The notes under the pieces are model-generated. The model was not told the origin of the DNA. It did not search any database and was given only the letters and a program-made list of their open reading frames with translations. A program made the position numbers and the translations under genes. A DNA stretch of 64,000 bases. Origin: Novosphingobium sp. Its GTDB lineage: Bacteria > Pseudomonadota > Alphaproteobacteria > Sphingomonadales > Sphingomonadaceae. Shown piece after piece: positions 6,175-14,062 of the stretch; within the stretch, counting starts at the first letter, position 1, and each line of letters starts with the position of its first letter. The stretch covers positions 124,001 to 188,000 of the forward strand of contig JAGHZR010000007.1 of NCBI GenBank assembly GCA_017745295.1, read 5' to 3'.

Positions 6175-6703
6175 TAATGCGATTTCGGCCGACCAGGTGC
6201 GCGCCCGCGCGGGCGTCGCCCTCCCGGAGGCTCAGGCCGCCGTCTACATGCAGAGCGCTAAGCTGGAAGGCTGGTCGCTGGCCGAGTTTCAGGACCGGAC
6301 CAGCATGTCCAGCCGCGACGCCCGCGCGCTCGCCTACCGATTCGGGATCGAGTTCGAGGACTTCGACCCTCTGTGCCCGCCGGTCGAGCTGGTGTGGCGC
6401 AAGGCGAAGAAGGGCTGGGAGCTGTATCAGGGCAAGGAGGCGGTAGGCCTCTGCGTCCGGCACGACCTCGGCATGCCTCAGGGCAAGGTCTACATCGTCG
6501 AGGCCTACGAGATCCGCGTTACGGCGGTCACGGCCCGCGCGGCCATGGCGCAGGCGGCCAGCAAGATCGACGCGGTCTCGGCGGACCTATTCGACGGCCA
6601 GCCGGTTCTGACCCGCATCGAAGAGCAGGACGGCGATGTCGATACGCTGTTCCCGAAGATCGACGACAAGTTCCACGCCTGCCGGAAGGCCTTCAACTCA
6701 TGA
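6167..6703 (+). CDS. Phage-region hypothetical protein (178 aa)
   Basis: Preceded by a strong GGAGG site inside the previous gene. The first 50 residues look like a small helical DNA-binding region (SLAEFQDRTSMSSRDARALAYRFG, HTH-like). The C-terminal part is an alpha/beta segment with KVYIVEAYEIRVTAVTARAA that resembles the fold at 4180-4563. No enzyme motif. Coupled to the next gene by ATGA. Function unknown. Confidence 0.65.
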   Translation: MLDNAISADQVRARAGVALPEAQAAVYMQSAKLEGWSLAEFQDRTSMSSRDARALAYRFGIEFEDFDPLCPPVELVWRKAKKGWELYQGKEAVGLCVRHDLGMPQGKVYIVEAYEIRVTAVTARAAMAQAASKIDAVSADLFDGQPVLTRIEEQDGDVDTLFPKIDDKFHACRKAFNS

Positions 6704-7587
6704 GCGACCGTACTTTCCGCGTGCATGACGCGGGCCTGTTCATTTCCAGCAGCACTGGTGAACTCGATCGCCGCATGCTCACGAATCGGCCGGACTACGA
6801 GACGTTCAACCGTCTCTTGGCCGTGTTTGCCAACTTTGGGTTTCAGATCGGGCGGGACCCGCAGGTCGAGGAACGCTTCAAGATCATCGGGAAGTACCAC
6901 CGGGAAGGCCGCCGCCCCACTCCGGCGGGCGATCTGTGGATCAGCGCCCATGTGTATCCGGCTGGCATGGAATTCGAATTCTTCCAGCAGGTCGTGACGG
7001 TGAATAGCCACGGCGGTCGGTATGACTTCGATCGGCGCGAAAAGATGCCGTACCTTATCGGAAAGGCGTTCGAGGCAGCGCTGCGTCGCGCTCGCGCGCA
7101 CTTGGGGGGACGCGGCTTCACCGAAGAGGTGAAGATCAGCAGCCCCATTCCCGATCCTATGGCCTACTTCAACGCGCAGTGGGACATGGAGCACGAACGG
7201 CGCACGGGCACGCACCGCTTCCGCCGCGGGCCGGACGGTTGGCCGGATGAGAGCGTTATCGGCAACTACGGGCAAAATCTCGATCGCGACAAGGTGAAGA
7301 TCGAGCACGGTTCGGTGCGCTTCTTCCGCACGCACCGCGGACATCTCATGCGCGGCCGTTGCTACGGCGGAATCAATGGACGCTGGATGGTGATCTACGG
7401 CCCTGGCCTGCGTGATTACACGCATGTGTCGAGCTGGGAGCTGTTTCTCTGCGATCCGCGCGAGGTACCTCGCCGTCTCCACCCTGATGGCGAGAAGCGA
7501 CTTAAGGCCGCACTCGGCAAAGCTGTGGAAGCAGAGGACTTCGAGCGAGCCATTGCTATGCGCGATGCGCTGCGGAGGGCGGCATGA
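6700..7587 (+). CDS. Phage-region protein with a C-terminal UVR-like motif (295 aa)
   Basis: Most of the protein is unassigned alpha/beta sequence rich in Arg, Asp and aromatic residues. The last 35 residues (KRLKAALGKAVEAEDFERAI, MRDALRR) match the UVR helical hairpin that UvrB and UvrC use to contact each other and that also occurs in McsA. This suggests a protein-protein interaction end, possibly with host repair or Clp-type machinery. ATGA overlaps on both sides place it firmly in the operon. The main domain is not recognised. Confidence 0.65.
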   Translation: MSDRTFRVHDAGLFISSSTGELDRRMLTNRPDYETFNRLLAVFANFGFQIGRDPQVEERFKIIGKYHREGRRPTPAGDLWISAHVYPAGMEFEFFQQVVTVNSHGGRYDFDRREKMPYLIGKAFEAALRRARAHLGGRGFTEEVKISSPIPDPMAYFNAQWDMEHERRTGTHRFRRGPDGWPDESVIGNYGQNLDRDKVKIEHGSVRFFRTHRGHLMRGRCYGGINGRWMVIYGPGLRDYTHVSSWELFLCDPREVPRRLHPDGEKRLKAALGKAVEAEDFERAIAMRDALRRAA

Positions 7588-8369
7588 AAAAGCCCAAGAA
7601 ACCCAAGAGGCCGATGCTGGCCTTTGCTGTCACCGAAATCGACGATCACACCGGCGGTATTGTGTGGGCGAGGACAAAAAAGGCGGCGCGGATCAAGGGC
7701 GCGGCGCGGTGGGGCTATGATGAGCCTGCCTATGTCACCTGTCGGCGCGAGCCATGGGCGGACCGCTTCCATAGCAAGCCGCTCCCGGTTTGGGTGATGG
7801 TCGCCAATGGCTGGCATTTCGATTGCCTGGGCTGCGGCATTCGGATCGACGAGGACCTTCCCAATTGGCAGGATCGTTGCGGGGCCGATGACACGTTCCG
7901 TGATATGCTTCGGGAAGCCCGTAGATATCGCAAATGGACGCCGCAATGCGTCATTGGTCACCAGCATTCAGACGTATTCTGTAGCCAGGATTGCAAGGAC
8001 GCCGATGACGCATACCGTGCAGCCTGCAAGCGCAAGGAAGCGCACGCAATCAGTGTTTTCCAGGCCAAGGTCCTGAAGCGCTTCCCTGGGGTCACGTTGG
8101 TAACGGATCGTGATCGGATGCATCCGCATGCCTACGCAACCAGCCGCAAGCGCGGGATTGTGGTTCAGCAGGTTTCGGTCGAGTTCGAATTTCCCGGCAT
8201 GCGCTACGGCCCCGCCAGTCTGCGCTGGGACAGCCCATTCAGTAGTTCGTACCGTAAGGTAGAGAAACCCTATTTCAGCTGCTGCAACGGAGATCGCGCA
8301 GCATTCGAGGCTTACGCCGCCGCGACCAGGCGAGCCGCACAGGAGCCGACCGATCGTGACCATCCATAG
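7584..8369 (+). CDS. Phage-region hypothetical protein with Cys/His-rich core (261 aa)
   Basis: Begins with a very basic stretch (MKKPKKPKRP). Around residues 79-137 lies a candidate zinc site: HFDCLGCGIRI followed by C122 and H125-H127 and FCSQDC. The protein is otherwise unrecognised. Codon use and base composition look less GC-biased than in the flanking operon, hinting at recent acquisition. It overlaps the upstream gene by 4 bases and the next by 14. A nucleic-acid-binding role is possible because of the basic tail and Cys pairs. Confidence 0.6.
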   Translation: MKKPKKPKRPMLAFAVTEIDDHTGGIVWARTKKAARIKGAARWGYDEPAYVTCRREPWADRFHSKPLPVWVMVANGWHFDCLGCGIRIDEDLPNWQDRCGADDTFRDMLREARRYRKWTPQCVIGHQHSDVFCSQDCKDADDAYRAACKRKEAHAISVFQAKVLKRFPGVTLVTDRDRMHPHAYATSRKRGIVVQQVSVEFEFPGMRYGPASLRWDSPFSSSYRKVEKPYFSCCNGDRAAFEAYAAATRRAAQEPTDRDHP

Positions 8370-8637
8370 CATCGCCGACAAGTACCGGCGGGCGCTTCGC
8401 CACGGCACCGGCGTCCGTTTTTCCCTCGAACAGCTCCAGGAGCTCGCCGGTCACGGTGTGCTCGAACTAATTTCCAAGATCGAAGCGAACGAACTATGCC
8501 CCGCGAAACCAGCCCCTTCATCCTCGGCGACTACTGGCTCGACAAGCGCCGCGATGGAAAGTCGCCCGACATCTGGCAGATCGCCGGACGCGAGAAGGGG
8601 CAGCTTGTCTATCGAAGCACTAAGTGCCGGGATGTAG
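8356..8637 (+). CDS. Small protein overlapping the integrase start
   Basis: Starts with GTG and encodes 93 residues, of which the first 50 (MTIHSIADKYRRALRHGTGV and a helical LEQLQELAGHGVLELISKIE) look genuine. The last 47 lie inside the integrase gene and are Ser/Ala/Thr-rich. Position directly before an integrase is where excisionases sit, but no winged-helix motif is clear. Translation through the overlap would affect integrase initiation. Start and true end are uncertain. Confidence 0.5.
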   Translation: MTIHSIADKYRRALRHGTGVRFSLEQLQELAGHGVLELISKIEANELCPAKPAPSSSATTGSTSAAMESRPTSGRSPDARRGSLSIEALSAGM

Positions 8638-9695
8638 AGAAGGCGAAGGAGGCCCTTCGCACCTTCGATTCGCAGGGACGCGCGAAGCAGAAGCAGAGCA
8701 ACGAGGATGCGGAGCTGGTGCCCCAGCTCTTCCTCTACCTGAAGGAGCATGGGCCGGACATTCACCGCATCGATACGGTGAAGTCCTCGTTCCGTGCGTG
8801 GCTCGGCTTTCTGATGCAGGACGAGCTGACCACCGGCGCCAAGGTCTCGGATCTGTCCAAGGGCGTCGTCACCCGCTTCCGCCGGTGGCGCATGGGGCCG
8901 CACGAGTGGTCCGTGCCGTGGAACGGCAAACTCTACGAGCACAAGAGCAAGGGCGTATCGGGCGAGGCTGTCCAGCGGAACATCGACGATCTGCGCGCCG
9001 CGCTCCGCTACGCCGAGGAGGAAAGCCGAATCGACAAGGCGCCGCGCATCCCGAGCGTCGAGAAGACCCTCCGCTCCAAGCCGCGCCGCCTGGTGCTCAC
9101 CCCGGCGCAGCTCGGCGCGATTGTCGCCTATGCCGACCATGAGCCTGACGTTCAGGCATGGCTATGGCTGTTGATCGGTACCGGCGTCCGCCCCGACGCA
9201 GGCCTCGCCTTCGTCCCGGCGAATCAGTGGCACGGCCCGGTCGCGAATATGCACCCGACCGGCTGGCCTGAGACGAACAAGCGCAACCCGGTCGTGCCGG
9301 TGATCGAGCCGCTCCGGAAGCGGCTGGAGGAATGGCCGGGCGGCAAGGTCGTGAAGTCGCGCAAGATCTGGTGGCGCACGATGCGGCGCCTGCTGGAACT
9401 GCCCCCCAAGGTTATCCCCAAGACGATTCGTCACACCGTCGCGTCCCACCTCCGCAACAGCGGGGTACCGGGCGAGCAGATCAGCGCGCTGCTCGGCCAC
9501 AAGGACGAAGACGACACCCTGGAGACGACGTCGGAGATCTACGCCCACGTCGATCCGGTGAAAATGAAGGCGACGATTCGCGCGCTGACCAAGCTGTGGG
9601 ATCAGGTGGACAAGGAGGCCACCAAGTGGCGTCGTGTCCATTTCGTGTCCATCACCGACGACAACAACAAATCTATCGAGAAGTTGAAGCCCTGA
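8496..9695 (+). CDS. int: Tyrosine recombinase (phage-type integrase)
   Basis: The 399-residue protein has an N-terminal arm-binding/core-binding half and a C-terminal catalytic domain from about residue 200. Visible catalytic residues are Arg232 (GTGVRPD), Arg312 (TIRHTVASHL), His335 (LLGHKD) and Tyr349 (SEIYAHV). The first His of the usual HxLR box is replaced by Lys309. It would catalyse strand exchange between phage and chromosomal att sites. The gene points at tRNA-Val, whose 3' end is 28 bases past the stop, so that tRNA is the likely attB. Confidence 0.93.
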   Translation: MPRETSPFILGDYWLDKRRDGKSPDIWQIAGREKGQLVYRSTKCRDVEKAKEALRTFDSQGRAKQKQSNEDAELVPQLFLYLKEHGPDIHRIDTVKSSFRAWLGFLMQDELTTGAKVSDLSKGVVTRFRRWRMGPHEWSVPWNGKLYEHKSKGVSGEAVQRNIDDLRAALRYAEEESRIDKAPRIPSVEKTLRSKPRRLVLTPAQLGAIVAYADHEPDVQAWLWLLIGTGVRPDAGLAFVPANQWHGPVANMHPTGWPETNKRNPVVPVIEPLRKRLEEWPGGKVVKSRKIWWRTMRRLLELPPKVIPKTIRHTVASHLRNSGVPGEQISALLGHKDEDDTLETTSEIYAHVDPVKMKATIRALTKLWDQVDKEATKWRRVHFVSITDDNNKSIEKLKP

Positions 9696-9723
9696 ATATC
9701 TAGGGAAAGTCGAGGTTTAGGAA

Positions 9724-9799
9724 TGGTGGGCGGTAACGGGCTCGAACCGCTGACCCTCTCGGTGTAAACGAGATGCTCTACCAACTGAGCTAACCGCCC
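9724..9799 (-). tRNA. tRNA-Val (anticodon UAC)
   Basis: The minus strand folds into a full cloverleaf: acceptor GGGCGGT/ACCGCCC, D-stem GCTC/GAGC, anticodon stem TCTCG/CGAGA with loop TTTACAC (anticodon UAC), a T-arm with TTCGAAC, and encoded CCA. Its 3' end faces the integrase and is the probable integration site of the element to the left. Confidence 0.97.
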
Positions 9800-9844
9800 T
9801 CGGCACCCCGGTGGGGTGGCCTGATTGAGGCCGCTTTACGGCAA

Positions 9845-9880
9845 ATCGTCGCCGGGTCAACCGGCGACGATGCTATTTTT
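9845..9880 (+). terminator. Strong hairpin with T-run between DoxX gene and tRNA-Val
   Basis: ATCGTCGCCGG (9845-9855) pairs perfectly with CCGGCGACGAT (9861-9871) around a 5-base loop and is followed on the plus strand by GCTATTTTT. On the minus strand the same stem lies just after the DoxX gene but lacks a T-run. It probably stops transcription entering from the left, and may act in both directions. Confidence 0.6.
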
Positions 9881-9912
9881 GCGGGTTCTTCGCAGTTTGT
9901 CCGGGCGAAAAC

Positions 9913-10476
9913 CTACCAGTCGAACCAGCGACGCTCGCGGTGGACCGTGGGCGTGACGACCGTGCCGGGCGTGGCTTCGACATAAGCCGTTGTGGCGCGA
10001 TCTTCGGCTATGGCATCGGCGCGGGCTTCCGCGCGGGCGGCGCGCAGCTCGGCGTCGCGAATGCGGTCTTCGGCATTGCGTGCTTCCAGTTCGCCCCGAC
10101 GCTCGCGGGCGATCGCGTAGTAGTGGCTCCACATCTGGCTATGCGCGAAGGCAAGGCACAGGCCGCCGATGATCGCGACGTTCTTCAGCGCCATGATCTG
10201 CTGCATCGGATCGGTGAACTTGTTGTGGAAGAACAGGATCGTGGCGGCGACGAAACCGATGAGCAGCACCGACACCAGCCGCACCATGAAACCGGCGGCA
10301 AGACAGAGACCGGCGATCAGCTCGAACAGGCCGACGGGGATTGCGAGACCGCCGGGCAGGCCTGCGGCGACGATCATGGTCTCGGTGGAGGCGACATCCA
10401 TCAGTTTGGAGGCGCCGGAAATCACGAAGATCAGGGCGATCAGGAAGCGCCCGACAATGGCTGCGATCTTGGACAT
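9913..10476 (-). CDS. DoxX-family membrane protein with charged helical tail
   Basis: About the first 115 residues are a DoxX domain: four hydrophobic helices starting with RFLIALIFVISGASKLMD, then GLPGGLAIPVGLFELIAGL, and ending near GGLCLAFAHSQ. DoxX proteins are poorly characterised inner-membrane proteins linked to redox or thiol stress. Residues about 125-165 are highly charged (Glu/Arg/Ala-rich) and likely a coiled coil, which is longer than usual for the family. Transcribed toward tRNA-Val; no operon partner. Confidence 0.85.
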   Translation of the reverse strand: MSKIAAIVGRFLIALIFVISGASKLMDVASTETMIVAAGLPGGLAIPVGLFELIAGLCLAAGFMVRLVSVLLIGFVAATILFFHNKFTDPMQQIMALKNVAIIGGLCLAFAHSQMWSHYYAIARERRGELEARNAEDRIRDAELRAARAEARADAIAEDRATTAYVEATPGTVVTPTVHRERRWFDW

Positions 10477-10548
10477 GTCTTCTCTCCCGACATGGCGTTC
10501 ATGCCGGGAGAAGCGGACGTATCGGGGGATTGTTCCCCGAAGCGGGCC

Positions 10549-11103
10549 TTAGAGCTTGGGCAGGGTGACGCCGCGCTGGCCCATGTACTTGCCCGCACGG
10601 TCCGCATAGCTCGTCTCGCAAGGCTCGTTGCCCTTGAGGAACAGGAACTGGCAGGCGCCTTCGTTGGCGTAGATCTTGGCGGGCAGCGGCGTCGTGTTGG
10701 AGAATTCCAGCGTGACGTGGCCTTCCCAGCCCGGCTCCAGCGGCGTGACGTTCACGATGATGCCGCAGCGGGCATAGGTGCTCTTGCCCAGGCAGATGAC
10801 CAGAACGTCGCGCGGCACGCGGAAATATTCGACCGTGCGGGCCAGCGCGAAGGAATTGGGCGGGATCACGCAGACGTCGGTCTCGCGGTCCACGAAGGAG
10901 TTGCTGGCGAAATCCTTGGGATCGACGACCGCCGAATCGACATTGGTGAAGATCTTGAACTCGCGGGCGACACGGGCGTCGTAGCCGTAGGACGAGAGGC
11001 CATAGGAAATACAGCCGTCGCGGCGCTGGGCCTCGACGAAAGGCTCGATCATGCCGTGTTCGAGCGCCTGCTCGCGGATCCACTTGTCGCTGAGAATAGA
11101 CAT
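10549..11103 (-). CDS. dcd: dCTP deaminase
   Basis: The 184-residue protein carries the trimeric dUTPase-like fold of Dcd: [21 protein letters not shown] at the N-terminus, [10 protein letters not shown], and the active-site region [18 protein letters not shown]. It deaminates dCTP to dUTP in the cytoplasm, feeding dTMP synthesis. The length equals the family's. Divergent from wecB, with 99 bases between them. The ATG at 11103 is chosen because the conserved family N-terminus starts there; a much longer open frame continues upstream but is antisense to wecB. Confidence 0.96.
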   Translation of the reverse strand: MSILSDKWIREQALEHGMIEPFVEAQRRDGCISYGLSSYGYDARVAREFKIFTNVDSAVVDPKDFASNSFVDRETDVCVIPPNSFALARTVEYFRVPRDVLVICLGKSTYARCGIIVNVTPLEPGWEGHVTLEFSNTTPLPAKIYANEGACQFLFLKGNEPCETSYADRAGKYMGQRGVTLPKL

Positions 11104-11202
11104 GGCCGTGGTGATTGCCGATGGACGGGGCGCGGGCAAGCCCTTGGCAAGCCTTGTCGACAGCGTTTGCGCTTTTAACTTCGCTCTTACCCACAGGCTG
11201 CT

Positions 11203-12369
11203 ATGCCCGGCGGCATGACCGCCCCGACCTCCAAAATCCCGGCCCGCATTCTCGTCGTCTTCGGCACGCGCCCGGAAGCGATCAAGATGTTCCCGGTGAT
11301 CCATGCCCTGAAGGCCGATCCGCGCTTCGAATGCGTGGTCTGCGTCTCGGCGCAGCATCGCCAGATGCTCGACCAGGTGCTGGAGATTGCCGGGATCGTG
11401 CCCGATCACGATCTCGATGTGATGCAGCCGGACCAGACGCTCGACGCGCTGACCGCCAACCTGCTCACCGGGCTGGGCAAGGTGATGGATGCGGCCCGGC
11501 CCGACCGGGTGATCGTGCAGGGCGATACCGCCACGGCCATGGCAGGCGCGCTGGCGGCCTATTATCGCAAGCTGCCGGTCGATCACGTCGAGGCCGGGCT
11601 GCGTTCGAGCAATATCTATCATCCCTGGCCGGAGGAGGTGAATCGCAAGATCATCGGCGCCATGGCCAGCCTGCACTTCGCGCCGACCGAAACCTCGCGC
11701 AATGCGCTGGTGAAGGAGAACGTCGATCCTGCCCGCGTCCATGTCACCGGCAATACCGTGATCGATGCGCTGCACTGGGTTACGGCCGAGATCGAGCGGG
11801 AACCGTCGCTCGCGGCCGGACTGGCCGAACTCGAAACGCGGTTCTCGGGCAAGCGGATCATCGGCGTGACCAGCCACCGCCGTGAGAACTTTGGCGAGGG
11901 CATGGAGCAGATCGCCGCCGCCATCCGCACGATCGCCGAGCGCCCCGACACCGCGGTGATCTTCCCGGTCCATCTCAATCCCAATGTGCGCAAGGTCATG
12001 AACGAGCGTCTGTCCGGGCTCGACAATGTCGCGCTGATCGAGCCGCTCGATTACCCGCACTTCGCGCGCCTGCTGGCGATCGCCGAGATCATGCTCACCG
12101 ATTCGGGCGGGGTGCAGGAAGAGGCGCCCGCGCTGGGCAAGCCGGTGCTGGTCATGCGCGAAACGACAGAGCGGCCCGAGGGCGTTGCCGCCGGGACCGC
12201 GAAGCTGGTCGGAACCTCTGCCGAGACGATCGTTTCCGAAATATCAACCTTGCTGGATGATAGAGAGGCCTACGAGGCCATGGCGCGCGCCCACAATCCT
12301 TTCGGGGACGGGCAGACCTCGCGCCGAATCGTGGAGTTGCTTGCCGATGAAATCCGACACCAAGCCTGA
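11203..12369 (+). CDS. wecB: UDP-N-acetylglucosamine 2-epimerase (non-hydrolysing)
   Basis: 388 residues with the family landmarks [50 protein letters not shown] and [19 protein letters not shown]. It interconverts UDP-GlcNAc and UDP-ManNAc. The next gene overlaps it by 23 bases and encodes the dehydrogenase that uses UDP-ManNAc, so the pair supplies UDP-ManNAcA for a surface polysaccharide. No glycosyltransferases lie nearby. The start could be this ATG or the Met five codons in. Confidence 0.95.
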   Translation: MPGGMTAPTSKIPARILVVFGTRPEAIKMFPVIHALKADPRFECVVCVSAQHRQMLDQVLEIAGIVPDHDLDVMQPDQTLDALTANLLTGLGKVMDAARPDRVIVQGDTATAMAGALAAYYRKLPVDHVEAGLRSSNIYHPWPEEVNRKIIGAMASLHFAPTETSRNALVKENVDPARVHVTGNTVIDALHWVTAEIEREPSLAAGLAELETRFSGKRIIGVTSHRRENFGEGMEQIAAAIRTIAERPDTAVIFPVHLNPNVRKVMNERLSGLDNVALIEPLDYPHFARLLAIAEIMLTDSGGVQEEAPALGKPVLVMRETTERPEGVAAGTAKLVGTSAETIVSEISTLLDDREAYEAMARAHNPFGDGQTSRRIVELLADEIRHQA

Positions 12370-13660
12370 CGTCTGCGTGGTGGGGCTGGGCTATATCGGC
12401 CTGCCCACGGCCGCCGTGATCGCCCGCGCCGGGTGCAGGGTGCTGGGTCTCGACGTTTCGCAAAGCGTCGTCGACACCATCAACCGGGGCGAGATCCATA
12501 TCGAGGAAGTCGATCTCGACGGCCTCGTGCAGGGCGTCGTCTCGCGCGGGCTGCTCTCGGCCTCGACGCAGATCGCCCCGGCCGACATCTTCGTGATCGC
12601 GGTACCGACGCCGTTCGAAAAGGGCGAGGGCGGCGAGCATGCGCCGGATATCTCCTATGTGCTGGCGGCGGGCCGCTCGGTCGCGACCGTGCTCAAGGCG
12701 GGCGACGTGGTGATCCTCGAATCGACTTCGCCGGTCGGCACCACCGAGCAGCTGCGCGACCTGATTGCCGAGCTGCGGCCGGACCTGAAGATTCCCGGCC
12801 TCACCCGCGATACGCCGGACGTCTCGATCGCTTATTGCCCGGAACGCGTGCTGCCCGGCCGCATCCTGGAAGAGCTGACCAACAACGACCGTTCGATCGG
12901 CGGCATCACCCCGCGCTGCGCCCGCAAGGCGCTGGCCTTCTACAAGCGCTTCGTGCGCGGCGAATGCGTGACCACCGATGCCCGCTCGGCCGAAATGACC
13001 AAGCTGGTCGAGAACGCCTATCGCGACGTCAACATCGCCTTCGCCAACGAACTGTCGATGGTGGCGGACCGCATGGGGCTGGACGTGTGGGAAGTGATCC
13101 GCCTCGCCAACCGCCATCCGCGCGTCAATATCCTGACGCCGGGACCGGGCGTGGGTGGGCACTGCATCGCCGTCGATCCCTGGTTCATCGTCCACGGCGC
13201 GCCCGAGGAAACGCCGCTGATCCGCACCGCGCGCGGCGTCAACGACCGCAAGATGAGCCATGTCATCGCCAGGGCCGAAGCGCTGGTGGAGGCGGATCCG
13301 GAAGCGAAAGTCGCCTGCCTCGGCCTCGCCTTCAAGGCCAATATCGACGATTTCCGCGAGAGTCCGGCGCGCTTCGTTGCCAGCCGTCTCGCCCGCAAGT
13401 TCGGCAGCCGCATCCATGTGGTGGAGCCTTACGCGGCTCAGTTGCCGATCGAATTCACCGATACCGGCGCCATCCAGATCGACATCGACGATGCACTGGA
13501 GACTTGCGAGATCCTGATCGTTCTGGTCGACCACGACGTGTTTCGCGTGGTGCCGCTGGCCGAGCGGGCGACCAAGCTCGTCTACGATACCCGCGGCATT
13601 TGGCCGGACCAGCCCCGCGTCGTGCGCGACGAGGAAGCCCGGCTGGTGCTCACCGCCTGA
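12347..13660 (+). CDS. wecC: UDP-N-acetyl-D-mannosamine dehydrogenase
   Basis: A 437-residue member of the UDP-glucose/GDP-mannose dehydrogenase family: N-terminal Rossmann GLGYIGLPTA, central domain with FANELSMVADRMGLD and the substrate-lid motif GPGVGGHCIAVDPWF whose Cys is the catalytic thiol, and a C-terminal NAD/UDP domain. It oxidises UDP-ManNAc twice to UDP-ManNAcA with NAD. The ATG at 12347 lies inside wecB, giving coupled translation. WecC rather than UDP-Glc dehydrogenase is inferred from the wecB linkage and the GHCIAVDPWF context. Confidence 0.94.
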   Translation: MKSDTKPDVCVVGLGYIGLPTAAVIARAGCRVLGLDVSQSVVDTINRGEIHIEEVDLDGLVQGVVSRGLLSASTQIAPADIFVIAVPTPFEKGEGGEHAPDISYVLAAGRSVATVLKAGDVVILESTSPVGTTEQLRDLIAELRPDLKIPGLTRDTPDVSIAYCPERVLPGRILEELTNNDRSIGGITPRCARKALAFYKRFVRGECVTTDARSAEMTKLVENAYRDVNIAFANELSMVADRMGLDVWEVIRLANRHPRVNILTPGPGVGGHCIAVDPWFIVHGAPEETPLIRTARGVNDRKMSHVIARAEALVEADPEAKVACLGLAFKANIDDFRESPARFVASRLARKFGSRIHVVEPYAAQLPIEFTDTGAIQIDIDDALETCEILIVLVDHDVFRVVPLAERATKLVYDTRGIWPDQPRVVRDEEARLVLTA

Positions 13661-13675
13661 GCGATGCACTTCGAA

Positions 13676-13715
13676 GTCATGTCCGGCCCCTGTCGCAACG
13701 GGGGCCGGACATGAC
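13676..13715. terminator. Convergent terminator-like hairpin
   Basis: A perfect 15-bp stem (13676-13690 with 13701-13715, core GTCCGGCCCC/GGGGCCGGAC) with a 10-base loop lies between the convergent wecC and the secreted-peptide gene. It lacks a T-run, but such a stem at a convergent junction probably ends both transcripts. Confidence 0.55.
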
Positions 13716-13716
13716 C

Positions 13717-13929
13717 TTACTTGCAGACCTTGGTTTTGCGGCCGTGCTGCACGACGTAGCGGCAGGTCACTTTCTTATGCGCGGGCTTGCGGACAACGGT
13801 CTTCTTCACGACCGTCTTCTTGACAGTGTGGTGCGGCGGGGTCGGTGTATGATGGGGCTGCGCCGATGCGGCTCCGGCCCCAAACGTTGCGAGCGCGAGG
13901 GCGGCGAGCAGGGCAGTGCTGGTCTTCAT
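13717..13929 (-). CDS. Small secreted basic protein with Lys-Thr-Val repeats
   Basis: The 70-residue precursor starts MKTSTALLAALALATFGAGA and has a cleavable signal peptide (cut near ASAQ). The mature part is about 47 residues: a His/Pro segment, the repeat KKTVVKKTVV, and two Cys near the end (CRYVVQHGRKTKVC) that could form a disulfide. High Lys/Arg suggests binding to polyanions such as envelope polysaccharide or DNA. The family is unknown; similar small periplasmic proteins are common in sphingomonads. An upstream ATG at 14001 gives an implausible Arg-rich extension. Confidence 0.7.
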   Translation of the reverse strand: MKTSTALLAALALATFGAGAASAQPHHTPTPPHHTVKKTVVKKTVVRKPAHKKVTCRYVVQHGRKTKVCK

Positions 13930-14062
13930 GATAGGGCTTCTCGATTTCCACATTCGGGCGGCCTTGCGGCCACAGCGTCGCACCCGCCGTCCGGCGAGCA
14001 AAGCACGGGCGCGGCTGAAGTTGCGGTGAACGTGGACATTTTTTTGAAGCGAATTCGGCTCC

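Larger units (their letters stand above)
1..9723. mobile_element. Right end of an integrated prophage or phage-like island (left part outside window)
   Basis: The stretch carries a tyrosine recombinase whose stop codon is 28 bases from the 3' end of a tRNA-Val gene, a divergent Cro-like/CI-like pair with palindromic operators, and about fifteen small, tightly overlapping hypothetical genes typical of phage early regions. Beyond the tRNA everything is core metabolism. No capsid, terminase or tail genes are visible, so it could be a complete prophage continuing to the left or a satellite/integrative island. The second att repeat (a copy of the tRNA-Val 3' end) must lie left of position 1 and cannot be checked here. 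Confidence 0.8.

Noticed and set aside
1..9723. Phage structural genes (terminase, portal, capsid, tail)
   Set aside because: None of the frames in this stretch resembles them; only regulators, small hypotheticals, a nuclease and the integrase are visible.
10549..12060. dcd read as a 503-residue protein
   Set aside because: The added 319 residues are antisense to wecB and lack any family similarity; the Dcd N-terminus is intact at 11103.
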